From the NCBI GenBank assembly GCA_023666645.1, contig JAMPBP010000002.1, positions 54,696-118,695 on the forward strand: a stretch of 64,000 nt of DNA. The letters run 5' to 3'. Below the pieces are notes generated by a model. It did no database searches. It had not been told where the DNA came from and worked only from the letters and a program-made list of their open reading frames with translations. The translations under genes and the position numbers were made by a program. The DNA comes from Clostridiales bacterium. Its GTDB lineage: Bacteria; Bacteroidota; Bacteroidia; Bacteroidales; Muribaculaceae. How positions within the stretch are numbered: the stretch's first letter is position 1; the number at the start of each line of letters is the position of its first letter. Positions 56,259 through 64,000 of this stretch are shown piece after piece.

Positions 56259-57755
56259 CTACAGCGTGTTCCATACCGAGTGGCTCCTCAGAAACTCAAT
56301 GGATTGGTCGATTAACTGATACATCACGGTGTCGTCCTGAATGAACGGCACCTGCCGGCGATAGGCAGCATGAAGCGACTCGATTGTCGGAGATGACTTC
56401 AATGGGCGACGGAACTCGAGAGCCTGGGCGGCATTCAGCAGTTCAATGGCCAATACACGCTCGGTATTGTCTACTACCCTTACAAGTTTAGTCGCGGCAT
56501 TGGAACCCATCGACACATGGTCTTCCTGACCCTGAGATGATGGAATTGAATCGACACTATTGGGCCAGCACAACCCCTTGTTCTGACTTACGATGGAGGC
56601 CGCACAATATTGTGGAATCATGAAGCCGCTGTTAAGGCCGGGATGAGCAACAAGAAACGACGGGAGGCCACGTTGACCCGAAATGAGTTTATAGGTGCGA
56701 CGCTCTGCTATACTTGCAAGTTCGGCAACGGCAACGGCAAGAAAATCCATGGGGAGAGCTATAGGCTCACCATGGAAATTGCCCGCCGAGACAATCATAT
56801 CCTCATAGGGGAAGATTGTGGGATTGTCGGTGGGGCTATTGATTTCGTCTTCGATGCGACACTTTACATAATCAATCGTATCCTTGACAGCGCCATGTAC
56901 TTGAGGAACACAGCGGAAAGAGTATGGGTCCTGGACATGGCTCTTTGTCTGCCCCAATATCTCACTGCCATGGAGCATCTCCCTTATGACACAGGCTGTC
57001 TCGATTTGACCGGCATGGTGTCTCACACGGTTCACCTCTTCACCAAAAGGCTCAATACGTCCATCGAAGGCATCGAGCGACATGGCGGCAATCACATCGG
57101 CCTGACGACTCAGACGCATCACCTTGATAAGTGAATAAACGGCATGAGCCGACATGAACTGAGTGCCATTAAGAAGAGCGAGCCCCTCCTTCGACTGCAG
57201 CGTGATCGGTTTCCACCCCATCTCTACAAGCATCTGTGTGGCAGGAACCACTTCACCCTTCCACATCACCTCGCCAAGACCAAGCAACGGAAGTGACATA
57301 TGGGCCAGCGGAGCAAGATCTCCCGAGGCTCCGAGCGACCCCTGTGAATAGATCACCGGGAGAATATCGGCATTGTACATATCCACGAGACGCTCCACGG
57401 TTGCAAGTTGCACCCCCGAGTTGCCATAAGACAGCGACTGAATTTTGAGAAGCATCATGAGTCTCACAATCTCGGGAATGACGCGCTCACCTGTACCACA
57501 GGCATGTGACATCACGAGATTCTTCTGGAGCTGCGACAGAGATGCACGGTCGACCGAGATGTTGCACAGCGAGCCGAAACCGGTAGTGATTCCATAAATG
57601 GGCTCGATTTGAGCCTCCATCTTGTTGTCGAGATACTGCCTGCATCTTACGATATGCTCCACGGCATGGTTGGAGAGGGAAAGCGTGGCGCGACACTCCA
57701 CTATTTTCCCTACTTGTTCTATAGTGAGCCAATCGGCTGATATTTCATGATTCAT
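56259..57755 (-). CDS. hutH: Histidine ammonia-lyase
   Basis: HutH deaminates histidine to urocanate. The 498 residues contain the Ala-Ser-Gly triad (143-145, in GSLGASGDLAPL) that cyclises into the MIO prosthetic group, and the catalytic Tyr region YGITTGFG (54-61). The length is normal. It lies 27 bases downstream of hutU and 4 bases before hutI. Confidence 0.97.
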   Translation of the reverse strand: MNHEISADWLTIEQVGKIVECRATLSLSNHAVEHIVRCRQYLDNKMEAQIEPIYGITTGFGSLCNISVDRASLSQLQKNLVMSHACGTGERVIPEIVRLMMLLKIQSLSYGNSGVQLATVERLVDMYNADILPVIYSQGSLGASGDLAPLAHMSLPLLGLGEVMWKGEVVPATQMLVEMGWKPITLQSKEGLALLNGTQFMSAHAVYSLIKVMRLSRQADVIAAMSLDAFDGRIEPFGEEVNRVRHHAGQIETACVIREMLHGSEILGQTKSHVQDPYSFRCVPQVHGAVKDTIDYVKCRIEDEINSPTDNPTIFPYEDMIVSAGNFHGEPIALPMDFLAVAVAELASIAERRTYKLISGQRGLPSFLVAHPGLNSGFMIPQYCAASIVSQNKGLCWPNSVDSIPSSQGQEDHVSMGSNAATKLVRVVDNTERVLAIELLNAAQALEFRRPLKSSPTIESLHAAYRRQVPFIQDDTVMYQLIDQSIEFLRSHSVWNTL

Positions 57756-57782
57756 CGGTATTGTTCTATATAAGGTTGATAT

Positions 57783-59798
57783 TTAGCCCTGAAAGAGCGA
57801 GTCCAACAGAGTCTCGTCGGGAATATTAGGTAGCGTGACCTGAAGGCCCGGAGTGCGTTCCATCTCACGCTTGATAGCATCTACGGCTCCTTTGTTACGG
57901 GCCCAGGAACGGCGGGCTATGCCGTTGTTCACATCCCATAGCAGCATGCGTCGTATGCGTGAATCAGCCTCGGCCGTGCCATCTATCACCATGCCGAATC
58001 CACCGTTGATGACCTCGCCCCAGCCTACACCGCCACCATTGTGGAGAGAAACCCACGTGGCTCCGCGGAAGGAGTCACCGATGACGTTGTGCACAGCCAT
58101 GTCGGCACAAAGATTGGAACCGTCATATATATTGGAGGTCTCGCGATAGGGAGAATCGGTCCCCGAGACATCGTGGTGGTCACGTCCCAACACGACGGGA
58201 GCCGACAACCTACCGTCACGGATAGCCTCGTTGAATGCCAGGGCAATACGTGTGCGGCCTTCCGAGTCGGCATATAAAATGCGAGCCTGCGACCCCACTA
58301 CAAGGTGATTCTCCATTGCCGACTTTATCCAGTGGATATTGTCATCAAGCTGACCCTTGATATCGTCGGTCACCTCATCGCGCAGTTTTTCGAGCACCTC
58401 GGCGGCTATGCTGTCAGTGACAGCGAGGTCCTCGGGCTTGCCTGAGGTACAAACCCAGCGGAAAGGACCGAAACCATAATCAAAGAAAAGGGGGCCCATG
58501 ATATCCTGTACATATGATGGATAACGGAACGCTCCGTCGGCACTCATAACATCGGCACCGGCACGTGAAGCTTCAAGCAAGAAAGCATTGCCATAGTCAA
58601 AGAAGTACATGCCACGCCCGGTGAGCTTGTTGATTGCCGCAACCTGGCGACGTAGCGATTCCTGCACCCTGTTACGGAACTCCACCGGATTATCGGCCAT
58701 CATGGCATTGGATTCATCGAGCGAAAGCCCTACAGGATAATAACCTCCGGCCCAGGGATTGTGGAGCGAGGTTTGATCAGAGCCAAGGTCCACCTCGATC
58801 CCCTCGGCAGCAAGGCGTTCCCACAGGTCGACAATATTGCCAAGATAGGCTATCGATATAGCTCTTCCTTCAGTCCGCACCTGTTGCACACGAGGAATCA
58901 GGACATCGAGCGAGTCGTAGACTTCATCGACCCAACCCTGCGAGTGACGTTTATAGACAGCCTTGGGATTGATTTCGGCTACAATACTCACAACCCCGGC
59001 GATATTGCCCGCCTTTGGCTGTGCCCCCGACATACCTCCGAGTCCCGACGATACAAAGAGCATTCCGGCTGTCGTGTTGACCGACCGGGTGAATCTACGG
59101 CGGGCAGCGTTGAGCACAGTGATTGTCGTACCGTGCACTATACCCTGTGGACCTATGTACATATAAGAACCGGCTGTCATCTGGCCATATTGTGAAACAC
59201 CCATCGCATTGAGACGCTCCCAATCGTCGGGCTTGGAGTGATTGGGTATCACCATTCCATTGGTGACCACAACACGTGGAGCCTCCTTATGTGAGGGGAA
59301 AAGTCCGAGCGGGTGACCTGAATACATCACCAGAGTCTGTTCATCGGTCATCTCCGATAGATATCTCATGGTGAGCAGATACTGTGCCCAGTTCTGGAAC
59401 ACTGCGCCATTGCCGCCATAGGTTATGAGTTCGTGAGGGTGCTGGGCCACAGCCGGGTCGAGATTATTCTGTATCATCATCATGATAGCGGCGGCCTGGC
59501 GGGAACGTGCCGGATAGGCATCGATAGGACGCGCATACATCTCGTAGGTGGGACGCAGACGGTACATATATATGCGGCCATAAGTGTGCAGCTCGTCAAG
59601 AAACTCCTGAGCGAGCTCCGCATGAAGATGCGCGGGGAAATAACGCAATGCGTTTTTCAATGCAAGGCGCTCCTCGGCGGGAGAGAGTATATGTTTGCGA
59701 CGCGGAGCATGGCTCACTGCCTCATCGCGCTCACGTGCAGGGGGTAGCACGGCCGGTATTCCCTGCTGTATCTGGGTTTTAAAATCGTTCATCATCAT
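57783..59798 (-). CDS. hutU: Urocanate hydratase, long form
   Basis: Urocanase adds water to urocanate with NAD+ as a tightly bound cofactor. At 671 residues it is longer than the classical bacterial enzyme (about 555) and close to the size of the animal enzyme; an extra N-terminal section of about 100 residues precedes the conserved ITYGGNGAVFQNWAQY. The NAD-binding motif GLGGMSGAQPKAG is at 252-264 and the YGNAFLLEASRAGAD region is present. It lies 11 bases after ftcD. Three consecutive ATGs make the exact start uncertain by two residues. Confidence 0.95.
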   Translation of the reverse strand: MMMNDFKTQIQQGIPAVLPPARERDEAVSHAPRRKHILSPAEERLALKNALRYFPAHLHAELAQEFLDELHTYGRIYMYRLRPTYEMYARPIDAYPARSRQAAAIMMMIQNNLDPAVAQHPHELITYGGNGAVFQNWAQYLLTMRYLSEMTDEQTLVMYSGHPLGLFPSHKEAPRVVVTNGMVIPNHSKPDDWERLNAMGVSQYGQMTAGSYMYIGPQGIVHGTTITVLNAARRRFTRSVNTTAGMLFVSSGLGGMSGAQPKAGNIAGVVSIVAEINPKAVYKRHSQGWVDEVYDSLDVLIPRVQQVRTEGRAISIAYLGNIVDLWERLAAEGIEVDLGSDQTSLHNPWAGGYYPVGLSLDESNAMMADNPVEFRNRVQESLRRQVAAINKLTGRGMYFFDYGNAFLLEASRAGADVMSADGAFRYPSYVQDIMGPLFFDYGFGPFRWVCTSGKPEDLAVTDSIAAEVLEKLRDEVTDDIKGQLDDNIHWIKSAMENHLVVGSQARILYADSEGRTRIALAFNEAIRDGRLSAPVVLGRDHHDVSGTDSPYRETSNIYDGSNLCADMAVHNVIGDSFRGATWVSLHNGGGVGWGEVINGGFGMVIDGTAEADSRIRRMLLWDVNNGIARRSWARNKGAVDAIKREMERTPGLQVTLPNIPDETLLDSLFQG

Positions 59799-59809
59799 GG
59801 CATAGGAGA

Positions 59810-61510
59810 TTATGAAATTTTGGATTCCACGACTGCAAGCACTTCGGCTTCCAGGGTGGCAGCCTCAGCGGCAATAGCCTCGGCCTGGGCGACCAACTGG
59901 CCGGCCAGAGAGCGGTCCTTGAGCCCCGCGGCATTGATTTTCACATTGAGCAAAGCACCACGCACCGCTGCACGTGCTGCGATAGCCCCTACACCGGCAT
60001 CGCTCACCGAGGCCGGATTACCCTCGCGAGCCATGAGCAGCGCCAGAGGGAATACCTTGACAGCCTGCTGCATTGTATGGAGAGGAACACGGGTAGCATA
60101 CTCCGTAGCTTGTTCCATCGCCAAGGCACGTGCCTCTTTCTCGGCATCGGTACCCTTAGGCATTGCGAAAACCGCCATTATGCCATTGAATGCCTCGGTA
60201 TCATCGTCGACAAGCTGCAGGAGCGAATCTACCAGCTCCCTACCCTGCTCCGCGGCATCAGAGAAAAATCTCCAGCGATCATCCCAGCCTGCCTTATGGG
60301 CCGACAGATTGGCAACCATTGTAGCAAGGGCAGCTCCAAGTGTACCCATATAGGCCGATATGGAGCCCCCACCAGGCGCCGGAGACTCTGATGCTGTCTC
60401 GTCGGCAAAATCTCGACAAGTCAAGTCAACCAGGTGGCTGTCGGCATTATCCTTGGTTATCATGTATTCGATTATCTTCTCCTCGGGCTGGAAAGGTTTC
60501 AGTTCGTCAAGCCCCATCGACTTTACTGCCAGACGTATGATCTCCTCCTCGGGTATACCGGTTGAGCGCTGCTGCTTGTGCAGGAAATATCGGCCGGCAT
60601 CGACTATGGCACCCTTGGGAACAAGCCCCACAATTTCCGTTCCGGTGACACGCAGCCCGCGGGTGCCGGCGGCTCGGCACACCTCGTCAAAGGCAATATG
60701 AAGCGGTGTTACATTGATATCGGTGATGTTCATCGAAACCTGGGCGATACCATATTCATCGATATACCAGCCTATGGCCTTGGTGGCAGGCAAGGTGCCG
60801 GGAAGCATGATTACGTTACCCTCGCTGTCCTTGATAGGCTTTCCATTTGGCTTTCCGCCTTCACGCTTGGGACGACCTTTCTCTCGCACATCGAAGGCTA
60901 CAGCATTGGCACGGCGTGTCGAGGTAGTATTGAGATTGAAATTGACAGCAATGAGAAAATTACGGGCACCTATCGTGGTAGCACCGGTACGTGCCACATC
61001 ATCATCATAAGGGCGGTTTCCGAAATCAGGGCCCTCCTCCTCGCTACCCATGCGCTCAGGCAGAGCCTCATATTCTCCCTTGCGGCATATTGCAAGGTTC
61101 TTACGTTCAGGGCGACGGGCGGCCGCCTCATAGCAATAGACAGGAATATTGAGTTCATCGGCCACCCTCTTTGCAAGCTTCAACGACAGCTCGGCACACT
61201 CCTCGAGAGTGATACCGCTCACCGGCACAAATGGGCACACATCGGTGGCTCCCATGCGGGGGTGTGCTCCATGGTGCTTGCTCATATCAATTACCTCGGC
61301 CGCCTTCCTGATGCCCTGGAAAGCGGCTTCCAGGACATCATCGGGGGTGCCTACAAATGTCACTACTGTACGATTGGTGGCCTCACCGGGATCTACATCG
61401 AGAAGACGCACAGGAGAAGCCTGTGCAATAGCATCGGTTATGGCCTTAATCACTTTCTTGTCACGTCCTTCACTGAAGTTGGGGACACACTCAACAAGGG
61501 GTGTATGCAT
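59810..61510 (-). CDS. ftcD: Bifunctional glutamate formimidoyltransferase / formimidoyl-THF cyclodeaminase
   Basis: This 566-residue two-domain enzyme ends histidine breakdown. The N-terminal transferase (about 1-330; VECVPNFSEGRD, HHGAHPRMGATD) moves the formimino group from formiminoglutamate to tetrahydrofolate, releasing glutamate. The C-terminal cyclodeaminase (about 360-566; SPAPGGGSISAYMGTLGA, GNPASVSDAGVG) makes methenyl-THF and ammonia. The fused layout is as in animals. It is first of the four-gene operon and follows a good promoter. Confidence 0.96.
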   Translation of the reverse strand: MHTPLVECVPNFSEGRDKKVIKAITDAIAQASPVRLLDVDPGEATNRTVVTFVGTPDDVLEAAFQGIRKAAEVIDMSKHHGAHPRMGATDVCPFVPVSGITLEECAELSLKLAKRVADELNIPVYCYEAAARRPERKNLAICRKGEYEALPERMGSEEEGPDFGNRPYDDDVARTGATTIGARNFLIAVNFNLNTTSTRRANAVAFDVREKGRPKREGGKPNGKPIKDSEGNVIMLPGTLPATKAIGWYIDEYGIAQVSMNITDINVTPLHIAFDEVCRAAGTRGLRVTGTEIVGLVPKGAIVDAGRYFLHKQQRSTGIPEEEIIRLAVKSMGLDELKPFQPEEKIIEYMITKDNADSHLVDLTCRDFADETASESPAPGGGSISAYMGTLGAALATMVANLSAHKAGWDDRWRFFSDAAEQGRELVDSLLQLVDDDTEAFNGIMAVFAMPKGTDAEKEARALAMEQATEYATRVPLHTMQQAVKVFPLALLMAREGNPASVSDAGVGAIAARAAVRGALLNVKINAAGLKDRSLAGQLVAQAEAIAAEAATLEAEVLAVVESKIS

Positions 61511-61546
61511 ATTGTACTTATATATTGGTTTAGTTTAAGGTAATTA

Positions 61547-61577
61547 CAAAGATAGCACTTTTGATCAAAACAACAAC
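61547..61577 (-). promoter_or_regulatory. Promoter of the histidine utilisation operon
   Basis: On the minus strand GTTG (61577-61574), 19 bases, then TATCTTTG (61554-61547). The -7 element is exact and the -33 element has one mismatch. It lies about 37 bases before the ftcD start. Confidence 0.65.
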
Positions 61578-61636
61578 CAATCATCAGAAATTAGAGCCTG
61601 TCTCACAAGAAATATTAACGATAGGGCGGCCAATTG

Positions 61637-61658
61637 TTATCCACAACCGCTATCCACG
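61637..61658 (+). promoter_or_regulatory. DnaA-box-like pair
   Basis: TTATCCACA (61637-61645) is an exact DnaA consensus. CTATCCACG (61650-61658), 4 bases further in the same orientation, has two mismatches. Origin-type clusters usually have more boxes, so this could be a DnaA regulatory site or chance. Confidence 0.3.
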
Positions 61659-61798
61659 ACTACAGGCACGCCTTCCCGGATTCAAATATGACACTCCACA
61701 CAAGCCCTCGCGCCCCATGAATGGTGCTCATTTTGGAATTATGCATACACAGGCAAAGTTAAATTTAAATTTTTAAGCAAAAAATGTATTTTTTATTT

Positions 61799-61806
61799 TA
61801 ACTTTG
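61799..61806 (+). promoter_or_regulatory. -7 element for leuA
   Basis: TAACTTTG is an exact TAnnTTTG, 38 bases before the leuA ATG and directly after an AT-rich tract. No clear -33 element. The leader is too short for a classical leucine attenuator. Confidence 0.6.
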
Positions 61807-61844
61807 CATCTCCAAATTGAAAAACAAGAACAAAAACACAACAT

Positions 61845-63338
61845 ATGAGTGATAAAGTATACATTTTTGACACCACACTGCGTGACGGTGAGCAGGTGCC
61901 CGGTTGCCAACTCAATACTGTAGAAAAGATTGAAGTAGCCAAGAGCCTGGAAGAACTTGGAGTGGACATCATTGAAGCCGGCTTCCCGGTATCGAGCCCC
62001 GGTGACTTCAACTCGGTCGTTGAAATCTCAAAGGCTGTGACATGGCCCACTATATGTGCGCTCACACGTGCAGTGCCCAACGACATAAAGGTTGCAGCCG
62101 AGGCACTGCAATATGCACGTCACAAACGCATCCACACCGGCATCGGCACCTCCGACCCTCACATCAAGTACAAATTCAACTCCAACCGTGAGGAGATTAT
62201 CGAGCGTGCTGTGGCTGCCGTGAGCTATGCCAAGAAATTTGTCGAAGATGTGCAGTTCTATGCCGAGGATGCCGGCCGTACCGATAACGAATACCTGGCC
62301 CGCGTCATCGAGGCCGTAATCAAGGCCGGAGCCACCGTAGTCAATATTCCCGACACGACAGGCTACTGTCTCCCCGAGGAATTCGGAGCTAAAATCAAAT
62401 ATCTCATGGAGCATGTCGACGGGATTCACAAGGCTGTCATCGCCACCCACTGCCACAATGACCTGGGCATGGCTACCGCCAACACCATTTCAGGTCTCAT
62501 CAATGGAGCCAGGCAGGCCGAAGTCACAATCAACGGCATCGGTGAGCGTGCCGGCAACACAGCTCTCGAAGAGGTAGTGATGACACTGCGCTCACACCAC
62601 GAGCTGCAACTCGACACGACAGTGAATGCCACACGCATCAACTCCATAAGCCGCAAGGTATCGAGCCTCATGAACATGCCTGTACAACCCAATAAAGCCA
62701 TTGTAGGACGCAACGCCTTTGCCCACTCCAGCGGCATACATCAGGACGGAGTGCTTAAAAACCGTGAGAGTTACGAAATCATCGACCCCAAGGATGTGGG
62801 CATCGACGAGAACTCTATCGTACTCACCGCACGCAGCGGCCGTGCCGCTCTGAAACACCGCCTCCATGTGCTGGGCATAGAGCTTGAGAAGGAACAACTC
62901 GACAAAGCCTATGAGGCATTCCTCAAACTGGCCGACCGCAAGAAAGAAATCACCGACGATGATGTGCTCATGCTGGCCGGTGAACACCGCGCCAACCACC
63001 GCATCAAGATTGACTACCTGCAGGTATCTTCGGGAGTAGGCCTGAAGTCGGTGGCAAGCATAGGACTTGACATCGCCGGTGAGAAATTTGAGGCTTGCGC
63101 CAGCGGCAATGGTCCGGTCGATGCAGCCATTTCGGCAATCAAGAACATCATAAGGCGCCAGATGCTCGTCCAGGAATTCCTCATACAGGCTATCAACAAG
63201 GGCAGCAATGATGTGGGCAAGGTTCACATGACCGTGGAACACGAAGGCAAGCATTACTATGGATTCTCGGCCAATACCGATATTATCGCGGCGAGCGCCG
63301 AGGCATTTGTCGACGCTATAAACAAATTTGTGAAATGA
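61845..63338 (+). CDS. leuA: 2-isopropylmalate synthase
   Basis: LeuA condenses acetyl-CoA with 2-oxoisovalerate, the committed step of leucine synthesis. The 497 residues have the TIM-barrel catalytic motif DTTLRDGEQ (9-17), the metal site [11 protein letters not shown], and the C-terminal regulatory domain (about 390-497) that binds leucine in feedback inhibition. Homocitrate and citramalate synthases are related, but the overlapping leuC gene supports leucine synthesis. The stop overlaps the leuC start by 4 bases. Confidence 0.95.
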   Translation: MSDKVYIFDTTLRDGEQVPGCQLNTVEKIEVAKSLEELGVDIIEAGFPVSSPGDFNSVVEISKAVTWPTICALTRAVPNDIKVAAEALQYARHKRIHTGIGTSDPHIKYKFNSNREEIIERAVAAVSYAKKFVEDVQFYAEDAGRTDNEYLARVIEAVIKAGATVVNIPDTTGYCLPEEFGAKIKYLMEHVDGIHKAVIATHCHNDLGMATANTISGLINGARQAEVTINGIGERAGNTALEEVVMTLRSHHELQLDTTVNATRINSISRKVSSLMNMPVQPNKAIVGRNAFAHSSGIHQDGVLKNRESYEIIDPKDVGIDENSIVLTARSGRAALKHRLHVLGIELEKEQLDKAYEAFLKLADRKKEITDDDVLMLAGEHRANHRIKIDYLQVSSGVGLKSVASIGLDIAGEKFEACASGNGPVDAAISAIKNIIRRQMLVQEFLIQAINKGSNDVGKVHMTVEHEGKHYYGFSANTDIIAASAEAFVDAINKFVK

Positions 63339-64000
63339 AACAGACGCCCCCCCGAACATTGTTCGACAAGATATGGGACTGCCATGTAGTGAACCATATC
63401 GATGGTGGTCCCGACCAATTGTATATCGACCGCCACTACTGCCATGAAGTGACATCGCCCCAGGCTTTTGCCGGACTGAAAGAACGAGGCCTCAAGGTGT
63501 TCCGTCCGAGCCACACTTACTGCTCGCCCGACCACAACATTCCCACCCATGATCAGGACAAACCCATCGCCGACCCTGTATCGCGCAAAGCTGTGGAGAC
63601 TCTGAAAGCCAACGCCGCTGAGAACGGGCTGGAATACTACGGTCCCACCCATGAGCTCAACGGCATAATCCATGTGATAGGACCCGAGCAGGGACTGACC
63701 CTTCCAGGCTACACCATTGTGTGTGGCGACAGCCACACCTCGACCCACGGTGCAGTGGGCGCCATTGCCTTTGGTATAGGCACCAGCGAGGTTGAGATGG
63801 TGCTCGCAACACAGTGCATTCTGCAACCCAAGCCCCGCAGCATGCGCATCACCGTCGACGGTACTCTACGTCCCGGAGTCACCGCCAAAGATGTAGCCCT
63901 ATATATCATAGCCTGCATGGGCACCGACGGTTGCACCGGATACTTCGTGGAATATGCCGGCGAGGCGATAAGGGCGCTGAGCATGGAAGGGCGCATGACG
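63335..64000 (+). CDS. leuC: 3-isopropylmalate dehydratase large subunit, 5' part
   Basis: LeuC with LeuD isomerises 2-isopropylmalate to 3-isopropylmalate through a [4Fe-4S] cluster. The 222 codons present begin [20 protein letters not shown] and include [25 protein letters not shown] and [15 protein letters not shown], all typical of the aconitase family LeuC branch. The frame is still open at the window end. The cluster cysteines, which come later, are not visible. The start overlaps leuA as ATGA (63335-63338). Confidence 0.95.
   Translation, partial: MKQTPPRTLFDKIWDCHVVNHIDGGPDQLYIDRHYCHEVTSPQAFAGLKERGLKVFRPSHTYCSPDHNIPTHDQDKPIADPVSRKAVETLKANAAENGLEYYGPTHELNGIIHVIGPEQGLTLPGYTIVCGDSHTSTHGAVGAIAFGIGTSEVEMVLATQCILQPKPRSMRITVDGTLRPGVTAKDVALYIIACMGTDGCTGYFVEYAGEAIRALSMEGRMT

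Larger units (their letters stand above)
61511..61844. other. Intergenic region between hut and leu operons
   Basis: These 334 bases between two divergent operons hold the hut promoter (61547-61577), a perfect DnaA box with a second partial one (61637-61658), a very AT-rich tract (about 61757-61800) and the leuA -7 element (61799-61806). A 71-codon frame from TTG 61561 is not convincing. No RNA gene was recognised. Confidence 0.65.

Noticed and set aside
60578..61543. A 321-codon plus-strand open frame opposite ftcD
   Set aside because: It lies entirely antisense to a clear two-domain enzyme, resembles no family, and reflects codon bias of the real gene.
61561..61776. A 71-codon frame from TTG between the hut and leu operons
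   Set aside because: Non-ATG start inside the hut promoter, no domain, and it covers the DnaA-box-like sites.
61637..61844. Possible chromosomal replication origin
   Set aside because: Only one exact and one partial DnaA box, no dnaA or dnaN nearby, and no further box cluster.
62592..63455. A 287-codon minus-strand open frame opposite leuA and leuC
   Set aside because: Antisense to two strong genes, with no recognisable domain and no promoter.

Overview
The window is one contiguous piece of a Bacteroidota chromosome, most likely a gut Bacteroidales, and I would guess Muribaculaceae. Supporting evidence: several transcription units start with the Bacteroidota promoter form TTTG-(19 to 21 nt)-TAnnTTTG; Shine-Dalgarno sequences are nearly absent; NuoC and NuoD are fused in a complex I set without NuoE, NuoF or NuoG; ATP synthase genes run D-C-B-E-F-H-A-G with a long secreted-type N-terminus on AtpB; and DUF5103, DUF3109, DUF4369/TlpA and DUF5715 families are present. 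The family-level guess is inference. No tRNA, rRNA, CRISPR array or insertion sequence was seen.

Layout. 1-3709: 3' half of a prolyl oligopeptidase, a lipoprotein, and two metallo-beta-lactamase-fold hydrolases. 3710-6911: a well-defined promoter with a structured leader, an acyl-CoA synthetase-like gene and a TlpA-type thioredoxin, closed by a bidirectional terminator. 6966-13496: a beta-barrel protein on the minus strand, then ung, a DUF5103 protein, DUF3109, a catalytically degenerate LytM/M23-like protein, tsaD and cinA. 13555-31489: a 17.9-kb energy locus in which the whole F-type ATP synthase operon (atpDCBEFHAG) lies inside the complex I operon, between nuoH and nuoI (nuoABCDH-atp-nuoIJKLMN). 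No internal terminator or consensus promoter was seen, so it probably acts as one unit. 31608-39890: dxr, rseP, an RlmI-like methyltransferase, dipeptidyl peptidase III and a membrane pyrophosphatase with K+-dependent-type sequence. 39901-43596, minus strand: uxuA, an SDR oxidoreductase and glutamine synthetase. 43620-46919: asd and a CPA2 cation/proton antiporter. 47114-54983: a low-molecular-weight phosphatase, a DUF5715 protein, a large AsmA-like protein, a HAD phosphatase, aroB and a solitary tyrosine recombinase. 55016-61577, minus strand: a four-gene histidine-to-glutamate operon (ftcD-hutU-hutH-hutI). 61799-64000: leuA and the start of leuC.

How it fits together. The central locus couples quinone reduction and proton pumping directly to ATP synthesis in one transcription unit. 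The c subunit lacks the classical Na+ ligands, so proton coupling is expected. The epsilon subunit lacks its inhibitory C-terminal domain. The nearby pyrophosphatase and antiporter add ion-gradient functions. Most other genes are housekeeping. The most distinctive signals are the nested nuo-atp architecture, structured leaders directly downstream of three predicted starts, and an envelope-type operon joining a tyrosine phosphatase to an AsmA-like protein.
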